Part shown: positions 16,246 through 24,898 of the stretch, piece after piece
How the letters are laid out: each line of letters begins with the position of its first letter
How positions within the stretch are numbered: position 1 is the first letter of the stretch
Assembly: GCA_030605085.1 (NCBI GenBank)
Contig: JAUWBH010000033.1
Location: 1-40,487 of the forward strand
Length of the DNA stretch: 40,487 bases
Origin: Promethearchaeota archaeon
Lineage (GTDB): Archaea > Asgardarchaeota > Lokiarchaeia > Sigynarchaeales > SOKP01
Reading direction: 5' to 3'
The notes under the pieces: generated by a model
Databases searched by the model: none
Told to the model about the DNA's origin: nothing
Seen by the model: the letters and a program-made list of their open reading frames with translations, nothing else
Position numbers and translations under genes: made by a program

Positions 16246-17145
16246 ATGGCTCATTGTTCAAATTTACAGGCATGGGCTGAAAATAACTATAATACAAACA
16301 TACTTCACAGTAATTTATCATTTCCTTTATTAACAGAACTTAATAAAGCAGGAGACCCTATAGCGAAAAGGGTATTTGGAGAGGAAATCGCTAAGAGAAT
16401 TGAGAATGGTTATTTACCAACAATAAAATTTTTATTTCAAGAGAATTACTTAGATTTTTTAAATTCTGAACAAAAAAAGCTTGTTGTAAGTTTCCTAAAA
16501 CGAAATGTACGTGATTTAAACGAGGAAGAACAAAAATCTTCAGTTGTAATTCTTTGGAACTATATTGGGTGGATCTACAATGTATTGTATAAATATGATA
16601 AATCAATAAGTGCTTATAAAAACGCTATAAAAATCGATCCAATGAATGCGGTATCGTGGAATAGTCTTGGTGTCTCATATAATGAAAAAGGAAAACATGA
16701 TAAGGCTTTAGAAGCCTTTAAGAAAGCCAATAAAATTCATCCTAAACAGAAATACTATTTGAACAATCTTGGATGGACATATTCCAATCTTGGAGAATTT
16801 GATAAAGCTATTGAAATGTGTGAAAAAGCGATTGATATTCACTCAAAATACGCTAATCCGTGGAATCATATAGGATTTTCCCTTTATAAAAAAGGTGAAG
16901 AAGATAAGGCAATTGAATTGATTAAAAAATCCTTGAAATTAAAACCAACTTATAGTCGGGCTCAATACTATTTAGCAAAAATATATTTTGAACTGGAACG
17001 CTACGATGAAGCTTTCGATGCATGTGATCAATGTATAGAAATTATTCGTTCTACAATCGATATTTACCAAAAATCTTCTTTTGATATTAAAAAATGCATA
17101 GAACTTCGCGAAAAAATTCATAAAGCAATACAAAAGAAAACATAA
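16246..17145 (+). CDS. C-terminal part of the split protein: 'HCSNLQAW' block plus TPR repeats
   Basis: A 299-codon ORF in the same frame as the preceding one. It opens with 'MAHCSNLQAWAENNYNT', then 'HSNLSFPLLTELNKAGDP' and 'FGEEIAKRIENGYLPT', a domain found in many Asgard repeat proteins (from memory). Residues about 100-260 are four TPR units ('AWNSLGVSYNEKGKHDKALE', 'YLNNLGWTYSNLGEFDKAIE', 'PWNHIGFSLYKKGEEDKAIE', 'AQYYLAKIYFELERYDEAFD'). It is likely a cytoplasmic scaffold. The ATG used as start falls at a position where relatives have tryptophan, so it may only be an internal methionine of a broken gene. Only 6 bases separate it from the duplicated NYN start downstream. Confidence 0.7.
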   Translation: MAHCSNLQAWAENNYNTNILHSNLSFPLLTELNKAGDPIAKRVFGEEIAKRIENGYLPTIKFLFQENYLDFLNSEQKKLVVSFLKRNVRDLNEEEQKSSVVILWNYIGWIYNVLYKYDKSISAYKNAIKIDPMNAVSWNSLGVSYNEKGKHDKALEAFKKANKIHPKQKYYLNNLGWTYSNLGEFDKAIEMCEKAIDIHSKYANPWNHIGFSLYKKGEEDKAIELIKKSLKLKPTYSRAQYYLAKIYFELERYDEAFDACDQCIEIIRSTIDIYQKSSFDIKKCIELREKIHKAIQKKT

Positions 17146-17151
17146 AATTAA

Positions 17152-17260
17152 TTAAGATTTGAAATGGAACAAGTCATAATCTTTATAGATAACAGCAATA
17201 TTTTCAAGGGCTTTAGAAAGTACAATATAAAGGCAGATTACGAAAAACTAAAAAACATAA
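17152..17260 (+). repeat. Direct repeat: duplicated 5' end of the NYN gene (left copy)
   Basis: These 109 bases match 18586-18694 with 3 mismatches by eye, including about 12 bases before the ATG and the first 32 codons. The two copies are 1,434 bases apart in the same orientation. Between them lies the HepT-MntA pair on the opposite strand. Confidence 0.92.
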
Positions 17261-17292
17261 AAAAGCCCGCTCCTTCATTTAGAGGCGAGTAG
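17164..17292 (+). pseudogene. Truncated 5' fragment of the NYN nuclease gene
   Basis: It reads MEQVIIFIDNSNIFKGFRKY and on to residue 32, nearly identical to the intact gene at 18598. It then leaves homology ('KKPAPSFRGE') and stops. It begins 18 bases after the TPR gene stop, so the original NYN gene probably directly followed the TPR gene before the interruption. Only the first catalytic aspartate remains. Confidence 0.88.
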
Positions 17293-17439
17293 TTCAAAAA
17301 CTGAATTTGTTTAGTTTGCAAAAGCAAAGTATTTGACATAACAACATTAAAAATAAAATAAAGGATTTATTTATGTTTAGGAACGAGTAAATCTAAAAAA
17401 ATAATTTCTTAAGAATTTATTATAAATTCTGATTAATAA

Positions 17440-17886
17440 TCAATCCTCTCCCTCTTCACTTTTCTCTTGAGAATCAATCCACGCAAGTACTTCATCTTGA
17501 TACTGTGGGAAATCTTGATGGAGCTCACAAAGACCTTCAAATAATAAATGATAATTAATTTTACCGTATTGATGAACCACAATGTTTCTCATTTTTACCA
17601 GGGTTGTTGATTTTTGTGCCGTCTGGGGAGATATAATGCCTAAATTACCCAATTTTTCCATGCATTCTGCATATGTCTGAGGAGGGGATTCTTTTACATG
17701 GGCTATGATGTGCGTGCAGATATCAAGAATAATTTGACTTAAAATTTCGAAAATTCTCTCTGCCATTAACTGGAGATCTAAATCTCTTTCCAAATCCTCT
17801 GAAGTTTTTGAAATTATATACTCTAGTTTGCCCCAGTATTTTTTGCTAGAAAGGAATTTTTCGCGGAGCCAAGAAGAATCAATTAT
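17440..17886 (-). CDS. hepT: HepT toxin (HEPN ribonuclease, DUF86)
   Basis: A HEPN-fold ribonuclease toxin. The active-site motif R-x4-H-x-Y is intact as RNIVVHQY. The segment with this motif runs from a TTG at 17793 (117 residues), but the family's first helix is clearly encoded further upstream in the same frame ('SSWLREKFLSSKKYWGKLEY'). This places the true start at an ATA (17884-17886) or ATT (17881-17883) overlapping the MntA stop; no ATG is available. HepT cleaves RNA and is neutralised by MntA, which in a studied bacterial pair modifies the toxin with AMP. The tyrosine of the motif is the expected target. The pair sits between repeats of the NYN gene start. Confidence 0.82.
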   Translation of the reverse strand: MIDSSWLREKFLSSKKYWGKLEYIISKTSEDLERDLDLQLMAERIFEILSQIILDICTHIIAHVKESPPQTYAECMEKLGNLGIISPQTAQKSTTLVKMRNIVVHQYGKINYHLLFEGLCELHQDFPQYQDEVLAWIDSQEKSEEGED

Positions 17887-18365
17887 GATTTTTCACCCGA
17901 GTGTTCAACATATTCCGATTGATTAAGTAATCTTTTATACCAAATCATATGATCATAGTAAAGAGGGAGGATTTTTTCCATAAAAAACGAGCATACTTCA
18001 GGATTTTTTTCATATATTAAAATTCCATCAGTAATGGCATTAAATTGAACATGGAGGGGAAGTGTTTCTAATATTAATATCTCAAATTCTTCAAATTTAG
18101 TCAAATCTGTGGCTTTAACATGTAAATGCGTCAGAAAGTTTAGTTGGGTTTTAGAAGATAACTGAAGGAAGCTTGGAACGGAAATGAAAATATCTATATC
18201 ACTCCACCAATTGTGTTTGTCTGTAGCCCATGACCCTCCAAGATAAGCAAAATCTATGTCATTTTCTTCAAAAAGACATTTTAATTTTTGAACGAGGAAT
18301 TTCGCCATTTCTTGACCAGTTAAAGGTCGTTCAGTGGAGCGATTTAAGATATTCTTTACCTCCAA
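17883..18365 (-). CDS. mntA: MntA nucleotidyltransferase antitoxin
   Basis: A 160-residue minimal nucleotidyltransferase. The GSx10DxD signature is exact: G44-S45, ten residues, then D56 and D58 (WWSDIDIF). A further acidic position lies in 'LPLHVQFNAIT..' after about residue 105, where hydrophobic strands follow. Family members act as antitoxin for HepT by transferring AMP. The gene precedes hepT and their ends overlap, so they are co-translated. ATG start. The orientation is opposite to the genes on both sides, and the pair is flanked by direct repeats. Confidence 0.87.
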   Translation of the reverse strand: MEVKNILNRSTERPLTGQEMAKFLVQKLKCLFEENDIDFAYLGGSWATDKHNWWSDIDIFISVPSFLQLSSKTQLNFLTHLHVKATDLTKFEEFEILILETLPLHVQFNAITDGILIYEKNPEVCSFFMEKILPLYYDHMIWYKRLLNQSEYVEHSGEKS

Positions 18366-18585
18366 TTATTAAAATTATTGAATTTTATTTATTAAATAGG
18401 AACTTTCATTTATATTTTTTATTTTTTAACATAAGGTTTACTAACTAACTCGGTTAATTAAATAATCTAAAAAAATATTAAAATTTTAAAATATATTTCA
18501 AAAAATTTATGTTATTGTTACAACAGTTTATTTACATAATTTAAAAATAAATTATTTTTCATAAACTAATCTCAGAAACTTCATA

Positions 18586-18694
18586 TTAAGGTTTGAAATG
18601 GAACGAGTCATAATCTTTATAGATAACAGCAATATTTTCAAGGGCTTTAGAAAGTATAATATAAAGGCAGATTACGAAAAACTAAAAAACATAA
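18586..18694 (+). repeat. Direct repeat: 5' end of the NYN gene (right copy)
   Basis: The intact-gene copy of the 109-base repeat paired with 17152-17260. The region upstream of it (18366-18585) is AT-rich and carries no gene; it must supply the promoter of the intact NYN gene. Confidence 0.9.
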
Positions 18695-19095
18695 TTAACA
18701 AGGACCGAAATTTAGAAGAGATATATTTGTACGAAGGCATAGTGTATCCCATAAGTCCAGAGAAAAAGAAGTGGTACAAAGATTTAAGGAAAAATAGTGG
18801 ATATGTTATTAAAGCGAGTTTTGATAAAAGGACATTTAGAAATGCTATTGAAAAAAAAATCGATATAAACATCGCTATTGATATTATCTCTCTTGCGTAT
18901 GAAAACGCATACGATACGGTGGTATTGGTATCTGGAGACGGGGATTTTGTACCTGTTGTTAAAAAAGTAAAAGAATTGAATAAGAATCTAGAATTATGGG
19001 CTTTTAGATATTCCTTAGCAAATGCTTTAAAGGAAGAGCTCGAAGAGAGAAATATTTTCTATCTTGATGACATTTTAAGTAAAATCAAATTGTAA
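18598..19095 (+). CDS. NYN-domain (LabA/DUF88-type) putative ribonuclease
   Basis: A 165-residue protein consisting of one NYN domain, a PIN-like RNase fold. Acidic metal-binding residues are visible in 'IFIDNSNIFKG' (D9), 'IDINIAIDIISLAYENAYD' and 'LVSGDGDFVPVVK'. LabA/DUF88 proteins are thought to process or degrade RNA; no target can be named. The first 32 codons are duplicated 1.4 kb upstream, and a heavily decayed relative exists at 25274-26222. A family in several copies, with toxin genes beside it, suggests a role in conflict or stress, but this is inference. Confidence 0.85.
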   Translation: MERVIIFIDNSNIFKGFRKYNIKADYEKLKNIINKDRNLEEIYLYEGIVYPISPEKKKWYKDLRKNSGYVIKASFDKRTFRNAIEKKIDINIAIDIISLAYENAYDTVVLVSGDGDFVPVVKKVKELNKNLELWAFRYSLANALKEELEERNIFYLDDILSKIKL

Positions 19096-19249
19096 AAGTG
19101 GAGCATCATAAATATCATAGGAGTTGGAGCGGATAAAGAGTTATAACAATCAGAACGCTTCTAAATGGAAATAATGGGAAGCTACTAGCAGAAATGTTAA
19201 CTACTCATATTAAATCTGCATAATCTGCTGGATTGAGATACAAAATTTG

Positions 19250-20170
19250 TTATATTATCACTTCAGAGGGTGCAACCTTTTTGAAATCTTTTGGTATTTC
19301 AGAAGGAAATCCTGGATTTAATCTCATAGTCATTTCCATATGAAAAGGCCCCCAAGATCCGCACAAATCGCAATTAACATCGTTTCCATAACAACAAAAT
19401 GGAATCTCGAATCCATCAGCTCCTAAATAAATCGGGAGATAACAATTTCTTAGCGGGCAATTGCGCGTTATGTCCAATGCGTTTTGCGATAACATTAGTT
19501 CAAGTACGCTTCTATTATTAAGTATATAGTTCGGATATTTTTTTTTTAAAGTGATCGTTTTCTTCACAGCAGAATCCCGTTCTTTTAGAGATTTCCACAC
19601 AAATTCGGAGGTATCGATTTTTTTTGGAACATAAAACGTAAAAAGTATTCCTCTAATCGGCGTTTCTTTACGTAAAACATCGATAAGCTCTTCAAAACAA
19701 CCTTCATTATTTTTTGTAACAACACAGTTACATTGGAGATCTTTTGTAAAATCGTCCGGTAAATTATTTAAATTTTTAATTACTCTTTTAAAACTCCCTT
19801 TTCCCCTAATCTCGTCGTTAATTTCTTCAGGGCCATCTAAAGAAACGGTCCATTTTATTTTTGGTCCTAAATTGATTAGGGGTAATGTTCCATTAGTGGC
19901 AATGACATTTAGAGGGAATAATTTAACGCCTAGCTTTAACACATCTTTTCGGAGAAGAGGCTCTCCCCCCATCCAAAGCATTCTCACAAATCGGTACTTT
20001 CGTCGATATTTTTTTATTTCTTCAATCATCACTACTGCCGGCATTTCATTTTTCTCAGTGGGCGTATTAGGATTGCCTTCCCGAAAAACAAAACAATGCC
20101 TACATTTTAAATTACATCTGTTTGTTATATTTATCAATGCCATTGGATATGTTTTATTCAACTTATTCAC
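19250..20170 (-). CDS. Radical SAM protein with SPASM-like cysteine-rich C-terminus
   Basis: A 306-residue protein. The radical SAM motif is C19-x3-C23-x2-C26 (NRCNLKCRHCFVF), followed by 'MLWMGGEPLLRKD', the usual glycine-rich SAM-binding region, and 'WTVSLDGPEE'. The C-terminus has several cysteines ('NCPLRNCYLPIYLGADG', 'FCCYGNDVNCDLCGSWG') that probably bind an auxiliary cluster as in SPASM/twitch enzymes. Such enzymes modify peptides or mature other enzymes; no precursor peptide is evident nearby. A sulfatase 9.5 kb away is a remote possible substrate, but nothing links them. ATG start; monocistronic. Confidence 0.8.
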   Translation of the reverse strand: MNKLNKTYPMALINITNRCNLKCRHCFVFREGNPNTPTEKNEMPAVVMIEEIKKYRRKYRFVRMLWMGGEPLLRKDVLKLGVKLFPLNVIATNGTLPLINLGPKIKWTVSLDGPEEINDEIRGKGSFKRVIKNLNNLPDDFTKDLQCNCVVTKNNEGCFEELIDVLRKETPIRGILFTFYVPKKIDTSEFVWKSLKERDSAVKKTITLKKKYPNYILNNRSVLELMLSQNALDITRNCPLRNCYLPIYLGADGFEIPFCCYGNDVNCDLCGSWGPFHMEMTMRLNPGFPSEIPKDFKKVAPSEVII

Positions 20171-20642
20171 ATCACTTTTATTAGAAATAATCTGTTAATT
20201 ATAATATGATGAAATGATAAGGTATTTATAATTTTATGCCCGTTCTGAATTATATCAAATTTATTTAATTTCCAGTTCTGTTGTTAAACCCTTATTGGAT
20301 ATTATTATGATTATTATCAAATAATAATTAACAAAATTATTAAAAGTGTGGTGGCACAAATCCTTTTCTTGGTTCAGTTCCATTCAATTTGATGGCAGTT
20401 TCGGGACATAAATGAGCACAGATACAGCATCCAATACATCTTTTTTCATTTACAATAGCCACAGTGTGGAATAATTAAATAAAAGAAGAAAATAAATATT
20501 GAGAGATTTATAAAATTGAAACATTATAGCATTTATTCTTCGTTCGACTAACCACATGGAATTGAAGCCCTATAGGTATTCCTATAGATAAGGGCATTCT
20601 ATTATAAGAAATATATTTTCCGTTTTAAAAAAATTTAAATTT
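20171..20642. other. Intergenic region with a ferredoxin relic
   Basis: This 472-base gap has no intact gene. It includes a broken ferredoxin C-terminus on the minus strand (listed separately). A short A/T-rich inverted repeat near 20566-20586 ('ccctataggtattcctatag') lies before the following gene. Confidence 0.5.
20340..20471 (-). pseudogene. Relic: [4Fe-4S] ferredoxin-type C-terminal fragment
   Basis: About 43 codons containing one complete cluster motif, CIGCCICAHLCP (CxxCxxCxxxCP), then 'ETAIKLNGTEPRKGF' and a stop. A stop codon lies immediately upstream in frame and there is no start, so only the tail of a ferredoxin-like protein or domain is left. The sequence does not match the other ferredoxin-type proteins in the window closely. 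Confidence 0.7.
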
Positions 20643-22916
20643 ATGAACTATATTATGTGTTTAAAACTTTTATTTAATAAAAAAAGCTTGAAGAAAATGA
20701 CTGATAATTTTATTATAACTGATATTACAGATAGAGAATATACACAATTAGATGTCAACTCGGAATTGGTATCAATAAAAGGAGAAGGTAAGGTTATAAC
20801 AAAAAATCCTTCGCAAAAAAGTAGTCTTTGGGACATAACAAATGATTTAAAAGATATTGATAATACTAATCTATCTAATAATGTGTTAGAAATCGAAAGT
20901 TTGAATCCTGGTGAAGAACACATTCAAGAATACGAAATACACCAATTAAAAGCCCCTTGTCTCAAGATAGTTGAGATTTTTGATGCTGGAAGAGATACGG
21001 AGGATACGGTAAATAATGTACTTCTATATAAAAACGCAAACAAATGTAAATTAACTCTTACTTTTACAAACACATTAGATAAACAAATCGTAGAAATAAA
21101 AGCAAAGAGAGAAATGCCCTCAATGTATACCGAAATTCAATTTGGTCCTCTTAACAATGGAAAAGCCGATTTATCTGTAGAAGATGGAAAAAGGTTTTTA
21201 ATTTGGGAAATAGAATCTTTAGGAGCTAAAGAAACTGCTGAGCTACAGTTAACATGTACGGTTTATATGGAAGAAAAAACTAAACAATCTCTTGGTGGAT
21301 TAAATGTTACTTATTTAATAAATAACCATATTTTAACAATAATAAATCCAGAAGTTCGTGGTCTTTCAGATTCAATGAGTGGTGTCACCAGAGATGAAGG
21401 ATCAAATCCGGGAACTTGGGATTGTAATATTGAATTTATTAACAATTCTGAATTTAGAGTGAAGCTTGAAGATGTAAAAATCGATCATGAAATTACTACT
21501 GGTAAAGAAATTGTTGTTTCTCAATCTCCGAATCAAGAGATATCTGCTGAGGGATCGTGGGTTCATGATTTTAATGTAGAATCTACGAATGTTCCAAAAT
21601 TAGACTTCACAATAGTATTTACACCCTTATTTGAAGTAAATATGAAAGTTATCGGTGAAATTAACAAGGAATCAACTATTTACGATGTTTTTGCCGCGGA
21701 AATTGCAAAATCAATCATTCCACCTGAAGTTGTCGCTTACGCAAATACAGACATGAAAATAGATAATATAATTCCTAATATAGGGACAGCACCTATAGAT
21801 ACACTTTCTATTGAAGATGATATTCCTGAGGATTTTATACCTCCAGAAGTAGCACAAATTACTTTAACTGTGAAAAATCCAGAAGTTACTAGTGAAATTC
21901 AAAGCAGGAGAGAATTTGTTGAAAGTATCAATATAGAACCAGACGATATAAGTCCAGATAAGCCCCATAAAATAATAATTTTCTTAAAAGACTTGAAAAA
22001 TCAACTACCTGCTGGAGCAGAATTAAAAATGAGCTATCCTATTCTTGCTAAAAACCCAAAGCCTGACGTAACGTATAACACGCCAGTTAAAATAAAAGCT
22101 AATACTCCAAGAAAGGGTAAAATCTTCGAGATTTCTCCACCCGAAGAGCCCATGATTAAGATAAAATATATTCAACGCAAGTTTAAAACGCTTAAAAGCG
22201 TTAGACCTGGAACTAATAAAGGAGAGTTTAAGATAACGGTTCGAATTCAAAACAAGGGAGAAGTTGAGTTAGAAAATATCCTTATCCAAGATATTATTCC
22301 TAGTGGTTTTTCATTAAGTGAATTTATACCACCTAAGGACATTGCTCATAAGATCTTACCAAAAGGCGATGAGACGGAATTTCGGATTAAGATTGGTGAG
22401 CTAAAAGGAAATAATTCTATAAACATTGATTATGTATGTTCTGGGTCGGGGAAATACCCAAGGGCCGAACTTGAAGTGACTGTTCTTGGCCGAGATGATA
22501 TTAGTTCGTGGGATGAACCTGTTCCAGAAGTCGCCCCAGAAGGCACCCCAGAAGTCGCCCCAGAACTCATTCCAGAAGTCGCTCCAGAACCCACTCCTGA
22601 GCCCGTCCCAGAAATCGCTTCAGAAGACGCTATAGAGACCGCTCCAAAAATAGATGTATCTCCGAACTTATTACCTAAATTATTTGATTTGTTTTTGGAT
22701 GTCACTAAAAAAATTGATTCAAATATAACTGTCTCTGAATTAATAGATATTCTAAACTCAAAGAAAGAAGAATTCTCAGAAGGTTTAATTCGGCGGGAAT
22801 TTAATGCATTTATACAAAAGTTTGAAAACATAGAAGTTAAAGATAAAAAGATTGTTGGTGCTACACAAGACAAAATTAAAGCGGACATAGAGACTTTTCA
22901 TAAACGGTTTGTATGA
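20643..22916 (+). CDS. Large protein with repeated beta-sandwich (COG1361/DUF11-like) domains
   Basis: 757 residues if read from 20643; the ATG at 20697 (MTDNFIITDI) is the likelier start because the preceding codons look like leader. The body is strand-rich with repeated units: 'EYEIHQLKAPCLKIVE', 'CKLTLTFTNTLDKQIVEIK', 'GEFKITVRIQNKGEVELENILIQDIIPSGF' (in pieces). The last is the classic DUF11/COG1361 block found in archaeal surface or adhesion proteins. No signal peptide or membrane anchor is seen, so it may be intracellular, which is unusual for such domains. A Pro-Glu-rich repeat linker (about 625-670) leads to a helical C-terminal domain of about 85 residues. Partner unknown. Confidence 0.65.
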   Translation: MNYIMCLKLLFNKKSLKKMTDNFIITDITDREYTQLDVNSELVSIKGEGKVITKNPSQKSSLWDITNDLKDIDNTNLSNNVLEIESLNPGEEHIQEYEIHQLKAPCLKIVEIFDAGRDTEDTVNNVLLYKNANKCKLTLTFTNTLDKQIVEIKAKREMPSMYTEIQFGPLNNGKADLSVEDGKRFLIWEIESLGAKETAELQLTCTVYMEEKTKQSLGGLNVTYLINNHILTIINPEVRGLSDSMSGVTRDEGSNPGTWDCNIEFINNSEFRVKLEDVKIDHEITTGKEIVVSQSPNQEISAEGSWVHDFNVESTNVPKLDFTIVFTPLFEVNMKVIGEINKESTIYDVFAAEIAKSIIPPEVVAYANTDMKIDNIIPNIGTAPIDTLSIEDDIPEDFIPPEVAQITLTVKNPEVTSEIQSRREFVESINIEPDDISPDKPHKIIIFLKDLKNQLPAGAELKMSYPILAKNPKPDVTYNTPVKIKANTPRKGKIFEISPPEEPMIKIKYIQRKFKTLKSVRPGTNKGEFKITVRIQNKGEVELENILIQDIIPSGFSLSEFIPPKDIAHKILPKGDETEFRIKIGELKGNNSINIDYVCSGSGKYPRAELEVTVLGRDDISSWDEPVPEVAPEGTPEVAPELIPEVAPEPTPEPVPEIASEDAIETAPKIDVSPNLLPKLFDLFLDVTKKIDSNITVSELIDILNSKKEEFSEGLIRREFNAFIQKFENIEVKDKKIVGATQDKIKADIETFHKRFV
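22516..22650 (+). repeat. In-frame tandem repeat encoding a PEVAPE-type linker
   Basis: Degenerate 12- to 24-base units encode 'VPEVAPEGTPEVAPE' and similar Pro-Glu-rich text within the large beta-sandwich protein. The unit 'ccagaagtcgccccagaa' recurs with few changes. It acts as a stiff, extended spacer before the C-terminal helical domain, and such repeats change length easily between strains. Confidence 0.8.
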
Positions 22917-23117
22917 TTTATTTCCGTTTCTGGTAGTGAACATCAACTTCTTGTCGAAGATATTTCTCGAGAATTTTTATCTCTATCTTTCTTTATTTTG
23001 TATGCCTTAATAAATGCGGCAAAAAAATATTGGTTTTAATTTCGAACGATAATTGAAATTCAAAAGTTTAATTATCACTTTTTTCTTTATTGAATTGATG
23101 TATGTTGATTCAATCTC

Positions 23118-24850
23118 TTAGTTTTGTTTCATCTCTTTAGCCTTGGTCAGGTACGCCTCCAGATTCTTCTTTATCTCCCTTTTATTATATTTCACCACGC
23201 TTGTCTTGGGTACCTCGTCAACAATGGCCACTAGTTTAGGAAGCATCCATTTAGTTATTTTGCCTTTATCCACACCTTCAATCTTGAGGAATTCAATCAG
23301 GTCCTCTTCCTTTTTGTTGGAACCAGGTACAAGCTTTATGATTACAAGGGCTATTTCACCCCATACATCATCTGGAACACCTACGACAGTAGCTTCAAGG
23401 ACAAAATCAGCCAGAGCAGCTAGATTTTCGAGCAACACGGTTGGAACCATTTCTGCACCACTCCTGATGATATCCGACATCCTATCGGCGATTATTATGA
23501 AATCTTCTTCATCAACCGTGGCTACATCTCCGGTATGAAACCATCCGTCATACCATACAGCAGCGGTTTTTTCAGGGTTTTTGTAATATTTCTCCATTAC
23601 CCAGGGACCACGGATAACGATCTGTCCAAGGGATTTATTATCGTGGGGAACTGCCTTTCCGTTTTCGTTGACAACTTCAACTTCAAGCCCAAGAACGGGT
23701 AATCCCGTCTTAACTCGGACTTCGTCCAGTTTTTCCTTTGGCCAGTCTGCCATATATTTCTTTACGAAAGCTACAATCGTAACTGGTGCAGTTTCAGTCA
23801 TGCCATACCCAGAGCTCGCCGTAAATTCAGGAAATTTCTTCTCGACCTTGGTCTTTAATCCTAGCGGCAAAGCCCCACCGCCTACGCCGACCCTCACAAG
23901 GCTGCTCAAATCATACTTGTCCAGATCTTTATACTCAAGAAGCAGTGCAAGAATTGTTGGGACCACGGCAACGCTTTTTACCTTCTCAGTCTGGACCAAA
24001 TCGCAGAAACCTTCAACCGTGAATGTGCCTGGTAGAACAGTTTTATTGCCATAAAGACATAGTGGAAAGGTGCGCCCCAAGCGTGGATGTGAAATAGCGG
24101 TGTTATCAACATAAAAATGTTACTCTCACCAAGCTGTACATATTTGGGATCATTAACAAAACCGGCTTGGGCTATTAAGTGTAAGCTATGAAGGTAAAGC
24201 GCTCTGTGAGTAAACATAGCTCCCTTGGGGAGCCCTGTAGTGCCAGTAGTATAGCAAAGAGTTGCGTAGTTATCCTCACTTAAATATGGCCATTCGAAAT
24301 CGTCAGATTCCTGCTTAAGCAATATTTCATACTCGTAAAGATTCTCTATCTTTGTATCCGGCAGTCCTGGTTTATCTGACATATACACGAATTTCTCCAC
24401 AGTGTGTTTTATTTCGTCGTAGATGGCTTCAACTAAAGGTAAAAGTAGATCGTCAAAGAATATAATTTTATCCTCGGCATGTTTTATTGTATAGGCGATA
24501 TGATCCCTGGATAGCCTCACATTGATTGGATGGAGTGTTGCCCCACTGCAAGGCACAGCGTAGTAAATCTCCAGGTGTCTATGTGTATTAAGGGCCATCG
24601 TAGCAATTCGATCGCCTGGTTCACCGGGCTTTCCAGGCTGTACACCAAGAGTGTTCAAAGCATTTGCAAGAGAACACGTACGCTTATACCACTCAAGCCA
24701 GGTAAAGCGTTGATATTCATCAGTAACATGGTTTCTATAAACTACGCCTATTTCATCTGGATAGATCTTTACAGGTCTTTTCATAAAGGTCGTGAGGAGT
24801 AGAGGATAGTGAATACTAAATTCTGGATAAGTCCTATGTTCCATTATCAT
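23118..24850 (-). pseudogene. Acyl-CoA ligase (AMP-dependent synthetase), one-base frameshift
   Basis: Two overlapping frames together make one acyl-adenylate-forming enzyme of about 577 residues. The N-terminal frame (23978-24850) has the nucleotide-binding loop 'YTTGTTGLPKGAMFTH' and 'PLFHIHAWGAPFHYVFM'. The C-terminal frame (23118-24080) continues 'NKTVLPGTFTVEG', then 'SSGYGMTETAPV' and 'DGWFHTGDVATV'. The frames join exactly at a run of four T on the plus strand (24041-24044); a fifth T would restore FMAIKTVLPG. The enzyme would activate a medium/long-chain or aromatic acid with ATP and CoA. It is noticeably more G+C-rich than its neighbours, hinting at transfer. Either a recent pseudogene or a homopolymer sequencing error. 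Confidence 0.85.
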
Positions 24851-24898
24851 TCTCCTTTGTTTTTCAATATTAATTAAATATTTATAATCTTTAGTGAA

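Noticed and set aside
22516..22650. Short regular repeats that might suggest a CRISPR array
   Set aside because: The units are contiguous, in frame and encode a Pro-Glu linker; there are no unique spacers. No CRISPR array is visible anywhere in the window.
22430..22888. Antisense frame rich in Ser/Gly/Thr opposite the Pro-Glu repeats
   Set aside because: It is the low-complexity mirror of the repeat linker in the sense gene.
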